DNA of 64,000 nt from Leucocoprinus leucothites (Eukaryota > Basidiomycota > Agaricomycetes > Agaricales > Agaricaceae), in the NCBI GenBank assembly GCA_013368445.1, contig JAACJO010000020.1:496001-560000 (forward strand), read 5' to 3'. Below are positions 33,883 through 45,038 of this stretch, piece by piece. Made by a program: the position numbers and the translations under genes. The notes under the pieces were generated by a model, which saw nothing but the letters and a program-made list of their open reading frames with translations, made no database searches and was not told the DNA's origin. The number at the start of each line of letters is the position of its first letter. Position 1 is the first letter of the stretch.

Positions 33883-34128
33883 TCTAAAAAGAAGTCGTCA
33901 GTCAACGTTGTTCGTTAGAAGCAGCAGTGATGCGCTAATCAAGCAAGGTTTCAAACCCAAATCGCCTAAGGGCTAGGGTAAGACACAGAAATGAGAAGGG
34001 ATGCTGGGCCCTTCACAAGGTACAGCAGTGGCGCTAGAAAGTGGCCTTCCCATAACAGGTCGATCTAGTCCTTCTCAGACATCAAGCACAGTGAGCTAGT
34101 CAGCTAGTGCGATATCAAGCTGGTGATC

Positions 34129-34141
34129 GGGGCCCATAACC
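34129..34141 (-). promoter_or_regulatory. Primer binding site, half-tRNA type (initiator tRNA-Met)
   Basis: Directly inside the 5' LTR the minus strand reads GGTTATGGGCCCC. Its complement GGGCCCATAACC is the anticodon stem-loop of eukaryotic initiator tRNA-Met, with CAT as anticodon. This is the half-tRNA priming known from Drosophila copia and yeast Ty5, rather than priming from the tRNA 3' end. Confidence 0.8.
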
Positions 34142-34515
34142 TGTCGAAGCAGCAACGGGGAGCGTAGTGGTGAAGGTAGACAACGAGGTCAGTACTCACT
34201 TTACTAGACAGTTGGTCCGTTATGGGAGTATGTTCGAGGTAGTAGTTGCGACTGAGAGTATAGAATTGACTGTAGAATATCGAAGAAAATACAAGGTATT
34301 TATACTAAAGAGTTCGAATAATTTCTACTATAAAGAGAGTATTACACCATCGTTTCGAGGTGGTAAAGGGTACAAGTAAAACATATAGTAAAACATGTAT
34401 TGTCCGCACGAAGTATCAATGTGTAAACATAGTGGTATCTATTAATAGAATGCATATGTCATAATTGAGAGTGAACACAAACATAGCAGCGTGTAAACGC
34501 GCATGTGATTCAACA
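34142..34515 (-). repeat. Copia 5' LTR (right in the window)
   Basis: 374 bp, starts TGTCGAAG and ends ATTCAACA in plus orientation, followed by target duplication GCTTC (34516-34520). Confidence 0.95.
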
Positions 34516-34788
34516 GCTTCGTACTCTCAAAAAGAGCGACGAACACCAACACTCGACGAGTGAACGAGAAAGCCCTTCCATTTAAGTAATTTCTCCTAAC
34601 AGTAACTAACGGTCAATGAGTGACCAAAGCGTGACAACCATGCTCAGCGAGCTCAGTCCTCCAAGTAGGAACCACCGATTTTCAAGGTCTGTCTTGGCTT
34701 CTCAATGTCTTTCTAGCCCCTTCTGTGTATCCTGATAACCTCAATAGACCCCACTCCCCAGAGCCACTACCGAAGTTTCTCACCGACC

Positions 34789-36353
34789 ATGGCGCGCCAA
34801 AAGCAGCTGAGCCTGGAGGACTTGCCCCTAGAACTGTTGATTGAAATTGCGGGCTACTTGGACTTTCCAGATATTACTGCTCTACTTCAGGTGTGTAGGG
34901 GTCTTTGCTTGACACTCCGGACCTGACATCATATCCCAGACAAGTAAAATTCTCAAAACAGTCACAGACGCATCCCCTCTCTGGATAAAACTCGTACAAG
35001 ATTATTCAGACAAACGCCTTGTTGTTCCTTGCTTAAATAGCAGATACATGACTACAATGACCATTCCAGTGCTTCGAGCGTGGTTGACGCGTTGCACTAT
35101 TACAGACGAAGTCTGGAGAAAACCGTCTGTCGCCCCACACTCCATCATCCTGGATTATCCACCACGGACCCTCACCATGCCCAGCTCAGTGATGGTATTG
35201 CCCGGCGGAAGGTGGGCACTAGTCGGCGGAAGACATGGCTGGATACACTATTACGACCTTTCTCACCGACCGCCCACACTTGGGGCTCTCATCTCGCCGA
35301 CTAAGAACCGCTCAACGCAACTTGACGTTCGCCAGATCGCCTGCCACCAACAATCGCCAAAGGAATGGATTATTGCGTTCTCTGGGATGGGTGGGTTGTT
35401 TCGAGCGTCCCCTCTTGCTGGTTCTAAAGAAGTTCAACAGAAAAATGGCGAATGACCAGTACCGTTGCTTGGATTCATATTTGGCAGCTCGGAGAGACAA
35501 ATACTTCCAGCCTGAGCGCGACACATCTTAAATCCATACCATACAACTGGACCCCCTGTGGGTATGGTGCCCTTTCTCTGACCGAGGATCTGTTGGTTCG
35601 TGCTACATTTGGAGAGCGTAACATGAAATGGGCGGATATCTTCCTCTGGAAAGAGTGTGACGAGACGCGCCTTGTACGATCTCGGATCCACCTTGACTGC
35701 TACCCAGTGTGTCCTAATACAACTCAATAGCTCGACCTGACTAATGAGGCCCTCAGGACTTCGCGACCCTCATCGGTAATGACCGGCTCCTTGTTGCCGA
35801 TCCGACCAGAGGATTGCACCTTTTCAATATCCCAGACTTGGAGCCCATGTCACCTGAGGACGCGCAACGCCCCCCTGTTCGTTCAACAGCGACTCCTTGC
35901 TGGATATACAGCTATGGTCATGCCGACGAATCCTTCAGATATTCTCGGCTGTCTTTCGATGGTACCTCTTATCGCTTGGCAATTGGCACCCCATTGGGCA
36001 TAGCCGGTCTGGTAATTCCCCCTACCAAGGATAAGCCGCCCACCATTGTGAATCTCTTCAAAACTTCGCTCAGCCCGGAGCCTGTAGGGATCGGTCTCAC
36101 GAAAGCACGTATCATACATGACACCGGGGTGGCAAAGTTGGGTTATTCCTGGGGCCTACAAACGAGCAACTCGGCTTTCTCTACCTGTCAGCATACGAAG
36201 AAGGGGGACAGCTCTCTCTACTGCATCTGGACAAAAAACTCATTTGATGAGGAAACTGGTCGTTTCATACATATGGAGGCAGCAAGTCCCGGAAGCTCGC
36301 AAATACAGGTTCGATATATCGATTTTGTTGATTATGCCTCCTCCCATATGTAA
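34789..36353 (+). CDS. F-box protein, with a one-base frameshift
   Basis: Exon 34789-34890 encodes an F-box (LEDLPLELLIEIAGYLDF...ITALLQ), which binds Skp1 in SCF ubiquitin ligases. After a 49-nt intron, exon 2 (from 34940) continues TSKILKTVTDASPLWIKLV, then a region with repeated short hydrophobic/aromatic strands (GGRWALVGGRHGWIHYYDL, STVAWIHIWQLGE) typical of the substrate-side part in Agaricomycete F-box proteins. An intron at 35707-35756 leads to the last exon ending at 36353. Near 35440 the frame shifts by one: a run of five A's (AGAAAAATGG) would need six to keep the frame into MTSTVAWIHIW. This is either a pseudogene or a sequence error in a homopolymer. The target is unknown. Confidence 0.75.
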
Positions 36354-36600
36354 CACATGATTTGACCGCCTTGAACAATTAATAATCAACGTGAGGAAGC
36401 AAAAGAAACACAGCCCAAGTAAAGAGACGAATTGTGTAGATTGCCGCTTGAGATCTTTCATTCAACCTCCGCACGTATTCTGGGTCGAAGATGCATTAAA
36501 TGTGTGCTCAGGTTAGATGATGCTCCATATGCCTTGGATTGCAGCTTATCCAATAGTAGAACGAATTCAATGTCCAAGGCATCCTCAAGGGAGCAAGTGG
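36354..36600. other. Intergenic, no gene recognised
   Basis: Short stretch after the F-box gene; nothing supported. Confidence 0.4.
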
Positions 36601-36604
36601 TAGT

Positions 36605-36735
36605 CCAGTACTCAGCACCTCAAGCTTCAAGCCCCATACCAACACCCACGCACACACGGTATCCCCATCGCCAACATCCACTTCTGCTCAGACTCCCCGC
36701 AACTCCTCGGTCTCTTCACCTACCTTGCCTCCCAC
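36605..36735 (+). pseudogene. Degenerate fragment of the uS10m gene
   Basis: In one frame it reads LQAPYQHPRTHGIPIANIHF, then CSDSPQLLGLFTYLASH, clearly related to residues around HPRTHDIPVANIHF of the uS10m gene at 21.9-22.0 kb (HFRSHSPQLLDLFTYFASH). Only about 125 bp are retained, without presequence or C-terminal half. Confidence 0.8.
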
Positions 36736-37860
36736 TATCCAAACCCTCATACAAATCAAAGCGCAAGCTCCACCAAGAATCCATGCAGCAATCAATACCC
36801 GCCTTACGATTAGCCGATATCTTCCAACACTTATCCCGCTTTTCCAAACTCTACTAGCACACGTATGGGAGTAGAGCGTCTCCATATCATCAACGTGCTC
36901 AAACTTGGCTATGAACTCTCAAAAAGGACGACGAATTCTATGTAAGTCGATCACAACCCCTCTCTCTTATCCCCTCCTCCCTTCCTCTGTGCGTCTGTCT
37001 AGCAGCTAGTAGGTATCTAACACCTCCACTGGGATTAGCCTTGTAAACAATGTATCAACTCTCGATGGATCTGCGACAGAAAAGATCTCCGCTATCAATT
37101 CTACATCGACAGACACGCCTGCTGCCCACGAACGATGTATATCCGAAAAAAGTGATGATGGAAGATATGGAGCTGAAGGAAGAACAGTTTGATGAACTTA
37201 AGAAATATGTTCTGGATCGGAAGATGTGTCCTGCTAATGCTGTCGAGGCTGTTTGGATGAGGATGATGAAAGCGTAGAGTCGGAGCCTGAGGAAACCGAT
37301 GAGGAGATCGTGTATGAGATTGTTGGAGATGATGACTCGTCACAATCGGGCGAATCTATCATCTTGTCCTCAAAAGCAGCACAATGTATGGTGATTACCG
37401 TTTCCACGAACATCACCTATCTTATCAGTTCCCTTTTCAGAAAAGAAACCCAAGAATCGATCTCAGGGATCAACTACCAGGATTCAGCACTCTCGTTCTC
37501 CCACTATACTACCCCAACTTCGTGCAAACCCTCAGCGTGCTGTTCAGTCCATGTCGCCTGAACCTCAGAGTCCGGACACGGTATCCTCAACCTCGACTAC
37601 TACTTACCACAACCAAGTATTGCAGGAGCTGGTATCTCTCTAATCCAGACCAAACAGTATTGATGAAGCAACCAAGACGATACTTGCCGTTCCAAGTCTA
37701 CCAGCTCAACGAGACGAAAACAGGGGGATTGAATCTCTACCTGCACTCTCACCAAGGCCCCCAACGAGGCGGCACACCAAAAATCAGACGATCATCGATA
37801 CGACACCCTCCAGCAAGCTCGCAGGCCTCATGACTTGGTCATATAGAGGCACAAAATAAT
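36736..37860 (+). other. Possible gene, unassigned, partly paralogous to the copia target
   Basis: An ATG at 36864 starts MGVERLHIINVLKLGYELSK, followed by GTAAGT at about 36941. The same segment, split by the retrotransposon, is at 25729-25775 plus 34521-34560. Further down there are charged frames (LKEEQFDELKKYVLDR at about 37180; EDDESVESEPEETDEEI at about 37260) and a Ser/Pro/Thr-rich frame to about 37840. No domain is recognised and stops occur in each frame, so it may be a decayed gene. Confidence 0.3.
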
Positions 37861-39153
37861 TCCAGTACTACTCTTAGTCGTGACGCCAAGGCCCATTTAA
37901 ATCTCCAGCCAGCTACCTCGATTACATTTCAGCCACTGCCGGTCAATAATGCCACTGGAGTTATAAACCGCACTAGTACTACCCCCGAGTTTATTGAGAT
38001 AAAACCCACTGGGACAGAAGGGAATGAACCAGGGAAACAGTCCCGCCATGCGGAGTCATACCCTGACTCCCGGTTTGGGTGTGGCTACTTTATTGACTCT
38101 GGCATATTTCTTTCCTTGTTGATTTCTTGTAACATAACAAGCTATCCATGATTTTGTATCGAAACCCAGATGACTAAAACATCGATGACGGTACCGCATT
38201 GGTTCCGCAACTATAGCTCTGTATACTATACAAAGGCCCTCCACTGAGAACTAGTATGGTTTTCGAAGAATTGACAGTCTACTGAGATGGTGTGGATGGT
38301 TTAGTCGACACCCTACCTTTGACAATTTTCCTTTTTGAGATTATACAAAACAAAACATCTATACTACCTTTGGCTAGGCTGCACTATACGAGGTCGCTAC
38401 TCGAAGACAGCTAGGGCCCAAAACCGTGGCGAACCATCAGATGATCTGTTTTAACCTCAGTGGCCGTTAACGTGAAAGACTAGTCCCCCCTTGACCAAGT
38501 TCAATAGCGCTGTTTGTTGCCCAGAGTCCAAGCGAACACTGCGACTCCTACTACGGAATTTCATCAGAGCGGTGCTAGCTTCCCAACTAATCCAATAATC
38601 ATTAGAGTGAGAAGTATACGCACTGTAGTGGAGGGCTTTACTAAAAACATGGTGGACGACGGAGTGGGTCTGGGAGATAAGGAGGGGATGGTTTGAGCGC
38701 CAAACCAAGCCCTAATTATGCCGCAGTCGCTGAACAGACTGCGGTCGAAGATGGCAAGAGTCTCACGGGTGAACGTAAATCCAGGAGCACGGAGGTAGAT
38801 GATCAGTGTAGTAGAGGAACGTGGTTACTACGACACATGAGTTAATCCTTTTAGCACGGCTTCGAGATCAACTGTCTGACAGTAAATAGACTCGAATGAT
38901 AGAATCAGTGAATCGGGCTTACCAGAAGCGAAGAGCACCCGGACAGTAAGAGCTTCCCAAACACCGTGTTGCGGTGCCCAGGCGTTGGGCCTTTCGAGTC
39001 AAAATGCAATGGCAATGCTAAGCCATGTCACGCAACATATGATGCAGACCTATACTCATTTTCAACTTATCAGTGAACAATAAACATTGTGTCTCTTGCA
39101 CATAGGGACAGTACATCTTGAACAGTAAACTAATAGATTAATACACAATAAGA
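37861..39153. other. Intergenic, no gene recognised
   Basis: Only short frames. A perfect 8-bp hairpin (CCGCAGTC...GACTGCGG) lies at 38721-38744, of unknown meaning. Confidence 0.4.
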
Positions 39154-39873
39154 CTAGTTTGTACTATTGTAGGCAGCAATAGCAACATCAATGGCATCTG
39201 TAATATCGACTCTGAGGGCCGTGACCCTGTCTGCACAGTCAGACTAAGGCTTCATAGTGAGTCAGTGTGCTCTAAGCAACCAAAGAGCCCACCCACCGGC
39301 AGGACAGAAAGGGCGGCAACCTCGATGTTAACAGCGCCTTTCCTTAAGTTAATCAAGTCAAGGCCGAGGACAGCAGCCCCTCGCCCAGCTCCAAAGCCTG
39401 TTAAAATGTTTTTCTTGGCAACAGCGGCCTGAAAGCCCGCTTTCATCCCGGGCACCATCACCTGGAAAGCATTCAGCATGGCGTTGCAAGCATCTGTCGG
39501 GACCGGCTTCTCCAATTGCTAGAAATCAATGGTTATCAGTTTGAGTAGCAAGCGATATTGAGAATTTACCGTAATCAATGAAACTGTCGAGTCGATGGCA
39601 TTGAGAACGTTAGCCGCCGAACCATGTATTGTCTGAATAAACCAAAACAAGGGAATCAGACTTATACACCATATACTAAAGGATGTAGACAGAGCTAATT
39701 ACCATGACCTGCTGCGTTCCACCGGTTACGGGGATTGAGATGGTAACGCGTCCCTCAAGGACAGTGATTCGGGCACCAAGCTGGGATATTCCACCTAAGA
39801 CTTCGGGAAGGGTGGATGCAAAGGCAAAAGGGGCCGCAGTAAAAGCAAGGAAGAAAATGGATTTCAACTGCAT
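39154..39873 (-). CDS. Secreted hydrophobic surface binding protein A family (HsbA-like)
   Basis: Four exons (39873-39703, 39632-39570, 39518-39297, 39243-39154) give 181 aa, all introns in phase 0. A signal peptide is evident (MQLKSIFFLAFTAAPFAFA, 1-19). The mature part is an amphipathic helical HsbA-type domain (VLGGISQLGARITVLEGRV..., NVLNAIDSTVSLI, LINLRKGAV..., ITDAIDVAIAAYN). In Aspergillus oryzae, HsbA coats hydrophobic surfaces and recruits a cutinase. The gene runs divergently from the desaturase at 40.5 kb with about 620 bp between starts. Exon sizes (57-21-74-30 codons) match the copies at 53.3 and 56.6 kb. The family assignment is from sequence pattern. Confidence 0.85.
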
Positions 39874-40496
39874 GGATGAGTATTAGGTACTTGGAGGTCC
39901 TGGAAGTTTAGCCTCTTCGTCAGCCCTCTTAAAGGGAGTCCGACGGTAAATAATTCGGGAGCACTGCTGGTCAGATGCCCATGCCAGACTTCTAGAGCTA
40001 TGAGGTAAATGACTATTAAGCCTCATACGAGGCCAGGCGATCCGACAGGGATCCGACCGGGATCCAACTGCAATCCATAACGCAAGTAGCCAATCCCAGT
40101 ATTCATGGAGGTCTTTGAGGTGCGAAGGTCCTATCGGGAATTGAAGCAACGGAATCTGAATAGGAAGTAAATCTCAAAATTCGTCATTAAGCCACTTGAC
40201 ATTATTGAGGCCGTTGAGGCCTGAGGGCATGCGCAGGAAGCTGGAAAGGGGGAAAGCGTACCAGTCCTTTTGAGGTTTCCTTTTCTGTACTGGTCTTAAA
40301 GCTTGCCGTGATGATCAGTATGTGCAATTTTCGTGAAAGGAACTTCGGAAGCGAGCGGGAAGCGAACGTCACGTCAGCAATCGACATCAAACCTCCGGCC
40401 ATTAGTTGTTCGCCGTGACATGATGCATGATGATTTAAACGCCAATACTTAGTATTTATGGCACCTTAGGCCTCATGTCGAAGGTGCCCAACGATT

Positions 40497-42075
40497 GTGA
40501 TGGACCCGATACCTCGAGCTAACGCCTACCCTCGTCATGACCCTCCGCCGACTGTCCGACGTCGTGCTCCAGGCAGATTTTCCATCTGTATTGTCAGAAT
40601 ACAGAACGCCCTATCTTCGCTTACGCTGGGCAACTCATACAAGGGCATTCATAAGCCTCATTGCCTTATCCTTATCCTGACACACGGCCCGGGCATGATT
40701 GGCCCAATCTATACCCCCTGTCGCTGGCAAACCCTCCTCTTCACCATCCTATATGCTTGCCTCCTCATGTTGGGGATCACTGCCGGATATCACCGTCTTT
40801 GGTCACACCGCTCTTACAATGCGTCGTTGCCTCTTCAATATTTTCTTGCAATCCTCGGTGCAGGTGCCGCACAGCGCGACATCGAGTGGTGGGGCTATCG
40901 ACATCGCGCGCATCACCGTTATACCGATACCGACCTTGATCCATATGATGGCACAAGAAGCTTATTCCACTCACACATGGGGTGGCTTCTTTTTCTTCCG
41001 CATCACGAATTGGGAGGTGCAGATATCAGTGACCTGAGAAATGATCCAGTCGTACAGTGGCAACGCAGACACTACGCCATTCTAGTTCTCCTCATGTCGT
41101 TCGTTGTTCCAGGGATTATTCCTTACCTGTGCTGGGATGAAAGTATCAACGGATGCATTGTTTTCGCTATCGCACTTCGCATGTGTTACATCTATCATGT
41201 GGGTTCTACGTCTCTGGTGCTTCTACAAAGCACAAGGCTCACAAATCTCAAAGGTTACCGGTTCCGTTAACTCACTTGGCCACTGGCTGGGAGAGGCCAC
41301 GTATGACGACAAGAAGTCACCCCGCAACAACTTCTTCATTGCTCTATTTACTCATGGTGATGGTTACCACAATTTCCACCATCAATTCCCCACGGACTAT
41401 CGTGCCGCCATCAAATGGTATCAATACGACCCAACTAAGTGGTTCATCTGGACCTGCCAGAAGCTCGGGCTCGCCAGCAGTTTGAAGGTTTGCCTTATCT
41501 GATCCAGTTATCTATCAAGTGGACATTGAATCCGTCCAGGTTTTCTCTGAGAATGAAATTCAAAAGTCTGAGCTGACGATGCAACTAAAGAAGCTGAAGG
41601 AGAAGCAAGATGGTATTAGCTGGCCGGCTAGTACGGGTGACCTACCCGTCATTGACTGGGCAAATTGTGAGTTGATTCTTGAAACATTGAATATTGTTTG
41701 GCATCACCTCATAGACAGCTTTTCAGTTCAAGCACAGTCTGCAACCCGACCCTTAATTGTCATAGCTGGCTTCATTCACGATGTTTCGGACTTCATCGAC
41801 GAACATCCTGGAGGCTCCACATTATTGGCCCGGAAAATTGGTCAGGACGCGACAGCAGCCTTCTTCGGGGGTGTCTATGATCACTCGAATACTGCACATA
41901 ACGTGAGTGCTGATGTCGTTCGAGATGAGGCCGAGACACTAATCTCTTCTGACAGCTCCTTGCTATGAAGCGTGTTGGTATTCTTCATGGAGGCGTTCAA
42001 CCAGGATTGCAGGAAGAGTCAACTCCTCCCAGCCAACGTCTCAGGATTACACGATATGACGAGATTACTACTTAA
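40497..42075 (+). CDS. Acyl-CoA delta-9 desaturase with cytochrome b5 domain (Ole1-type)
   Basis: Exons 40497-41198, 41254-41487, 41540-41666, 41727-41902 and 41956-42075 give 452 aa. The di-iron histidine boxes are intact: HRLWSH (99-104), HRAHH (136-140) and HNFHH (273-277), with membrane helices around them. The C-terminal cytochrome b5-like part has FIDEHPGG (377-384), with its usual end FFGGVYDHSNTAHN. The enzyme puts a cis double bond at carbon 9 of stearoyl- and palmitoyl-CoA in the endoplasmic reticulum, taking electrons through its own b5 domain. The first 60 residues are poorly conserved, so the start may lie elsewhere or an N-terminal intron may be missed. The order of domains and length fit fungal Ole1 proteins. 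Confidence 0.88.
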
Positions 42076-43797
42076 AATCAATATTGTAGCAACCATGCCT
42101 CTATCTGTTTTCCAGCTGTACCAAACGCACGCGCCCTAGATTATTTAAAGTTAACGGTACATTGATGTAGGCTTGCAAAGGAGGGTGAGGCCCAAAGGGG
42201 CCGAACCGAGACAAAAAAAGGCGAAGGTTCTGCGACCTGAGGACAAAATGCTTGCCTGTGTTAAAGCGCACCTCCTAGTGATCCCTTGCCTGGTCAGCGC
42301 TCCGTCTGGGCGCATAGCTACGCATTCCCGGCGTGATTATGCTGTTCCCTCCAGTGTGCTACCCCAGGTTTTACGCACATACTCTAGCACAGTACATACG
42401 GTACTAGTGTCATCTCCGTTGCGTCCAACCTTCCTGGTTCGTCCAAATCCCAGGCAATGCATGTTTACCTCTTCAAGTATAGAATAGTGCAGCTTCCTTT
42501 GTGTTGAATGGTAGTTTGCAGACCATACATACCCTCGAAGTAGGTATCAGCAATATCGTGAGAGGGTTTCTCCTCGTAGTTTACCTTTAATGGTCCGTCT
42601 ACTCAACAGTGTGAAGCCAATGCGAATGCGGCCGAGGAAGAATGAATGGCTGAGAAAATAATTCACAAATCGCGTAGGAGTCGTCCTCTTTCCCTTGGCA
42701 ACTTTCTAAGCTGATCAATCTATAGAACACTAGTTTTCGCCGCTATGGACACGACTTCGCATCCCCAAGGATTCCGTTCCTTCAAGAAAACGTCCGCATG
42801 TACTACTTATGCCACATTTTTTAAATCAATGGTCGTGGTTTGACGCAAGTAGATGACTTTTAATGGGAAGCAAATTTGGCTGGAGAACTCGTACATAGAT
42901 TGCGGCTTTCAATGATGCCTAGCTTTGGTACGTCCTCCTGCCCCCTTTAGTATCCCTAAACTAGTGTTCATTTCTCTGTAGGCGAGTTGGCCGCCGTTGT
43001 CGAATCCATGCACAAGATCCGTGAAAGTTCGAAAGGAATGCTAGAAGAGAAGTTAAGGGAGAGCCATCGCCAAGAAGTCACGCCCATTTTAGCTGCTGAT
43101 TCAAGACCGGAATATTGAACGCTGAAAGAACTATAATGGCTTGCTTTTCTGATCTATAGGAGAGGATACTGATACCACTAAACGTCATACAGAACGGAGA
43201 GTCTTCGTGCCCTCCCACCTGTTCCAAAGACTTTCCGTAAAACTGATTACCCTGACAGTGTTTATGTTCCCAAAAACACGATACTCTACATCCCCGCGAG
43301 CCATCATACTCTTGGAGGGGTCGAGAATTTACTGCTCCCTACCGCTACATTGTACATACCCACAAGGTCCTGCTACAAATGACCAGTAATCATGAGAGGC
43401 TGAACTACCTAAAAACCGACTGTTCGGGTGCTGAAGTGTGTTCTCCACGTCGTCGGCGACTGGTCGCTCATAACCCTCAAATGTCTGTGAGAGTGTGTGT
43501 GGCGCTTTGCGCATGAATGTGAGAATGCTTCTCATCTATATTTGAACTTTGACATTTTCACGAGCAGTCTAGGTCGAATTGTACGACAATATCAGGTCCA
43601 AGAACCCAACTGGAATCACATGGCAGACCTGGCGCATGATAAGACACATCAGCATCAGAGCAATTATAGTGCTATTCTCAGCCTTGAAAACGGGGAGGTG
43701 ATTACTAAACGAACCAAGAGAGGAAGTGTTCGTTCATACAAATGCCGATGTGCAGTGATAGTTCTATCTCTAGGAAATCGTACTTCATCCGGCGACC
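42076..43797. other. Intergenic, no gene recognised
   Basis: A short exon-like frame (about 42983-43118, ELAAVVESMHKIRESSKG) follows an AG at 42982 but has no partner exons I can support. Other frames look like chance. Confidence 0.35.
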
Positions 43798-44395
43798 ATG
43801 TCAAAACCCACCGCGCAAGACGTTCTCAGAAAGATTGAAGCCATCAGACCACAGATCACTGTCTTGACCTTGAGCTCCACCAGCTTTCAAGGCGCATCGC
43901 CTGAACAGGGTCTTGCTATTCATAATGCTGCCTTGGTGATTAAAAAAGCGGTTGATCTCATTACGCCAGACGTCGTGGTAAGTACTTCAAAAATGGCTCC
44001 ACTTATCTTTTCGTCCTCAATGCCTTTTAAATCTCAGAACGTTCAGCGTCCTGTAGCTGTCCCTGATGCGAAGCAAATCTTAAAAGTTCTGAAAGACATA
44101 CAACTCGACGTCAATACGACTTCGAAGGAACTTATCAGCAAGAAAGGCCTCTTCGATAAAATTCCTGCCGCCAACCTCACGGCGCTTATCAGACAAGATA
44201 TAAAAGAGGTCCACACTGCATTTAATTCTCTGGCGGATGCTTTGGTTGATGCAGCACCTGTGCGTAACCTCTGGTAGATCAATAAATGCCATCCTGTACT
44301 GATCTGCCTTCTAGACCGAAATCGTCGAGGAAGCAAAGACAACTCGGAAGGAGTACGATGAGACAATCAAAAAGGCTTTGGCTGTATACCAGTAG
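43798..44395 (+). CDS. HsbA-like protein without signal peptide
   Basis: Three exons (43798-43977, 44038-44259, 44315-44395) give 160 aa. It shares the HsbA pattern of amphipathic helices (DVLRKIEAIRPQITVLTL, AALVIKKAVDLI, then KQILKVLKDIQLDV and LTALIRQDIKEVHTAFNSL) and ends EYDETIKKALAVYQ, close to the ends of the secreted paralogues. The last two exons (74 and 27 codons, phase 0) match the family layout, but the first starts MSKPTAQDV directly and lacks the hydrophobic leader and the separate 21-codon exon. It is therefore probably cytosolic or exported by another route. An upstream leader exon was not found. Confidence 0.75.
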
Positions 44396-45038
44396 AAGTA
44401 AATATCAGCCCTCCGGGTGTTTTGCTGTAATAGGAGTATGCGAAAACTGGCCACGTGTAACATGGACTATAATAGTGAATCAGATATTGGTCAAATGAAA
44501 ACAAACAAGCTTACTCTCTGCGGTAGGATAGATGCCAGTTTGATGCAGTTTTGAGTCGTGGGGAGATCGTGGGGGCAGTAATATGAATCGCCGATCGTTT
44601 CCATCTAGTTAAAGGCGAAGATAAAACCGGCATAGATAATAGCCATAGAATCGTCGAACTCGTTCCGTTATTCCGTCAGTGCCAAATCAAATCTATGAGC
44701 CTGGACCAGATTCGATAGATCTCCGATCCTTCAAAATGAAGTTGTAAAGCCAACTTTCGTAATGTGTCCTTCGTCAATAAGAGTCGAAGGATTGATAAGG
44801 AGTATTAAACCGACTCTTCGTACTTATTGTGGTATGATCCAAAAGGCGGGGGATATTGGTGGATTCCAGGTCTGCAATATATGAACCGCTTCATTCGAGA
44901 AGGTGACTGACAATCAGACTGAGCTTGAAGCTCAAATCAAGAGTACAGTACATACAGAGTTACAATACATAAAATCAAATAGAGAATAGAACATTATCAT
45001 ACAAGTGGTGACGGTAGAAGTAAACATAAAGAAACAAA
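44396..45038. other. Intergenic, no gene recognised
   Basis: Convergent ends of the HsbA-like gene and the HAM1-like gene; holds their 3' untranslated regions. Confidence 0.45.

Larger units (their letters stand above)
25776..34515 (-). mobile_element. Ty1/copia LTR retrotransposon, 8.74 kb with nested insertions
   Basis: Two 374-bp direct LTRs (25776-26149 and 34142-34515) begin TGTCGAAG and end ATTCAACA, with target duplication GCTTC at 25771-25775 and 34516-34520. Coding runs on the minus strand: Gag, protease, integrase, then reverse transcriptase and RNase H, which is copia order. The primer binding site is at 34129-34141 and a polypurine tract at 26150-26160. The LTRs differ at seven positions, all transitions. 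Several in-frame stops and at least one frameshift break Gag-Pol, so the copy is not autonomous. Two Tc1-like elements are nested in it (28333-29922 and about 30797-31780). Confidence 0.93.

Noticed and set aside
38721..38744. Perfect 8-bp hairpin CCGCAGTC...GACTGCGG
   Set aside because: Single short hairpin without neighbouring gene or repeat copies; expected by chance at this size.
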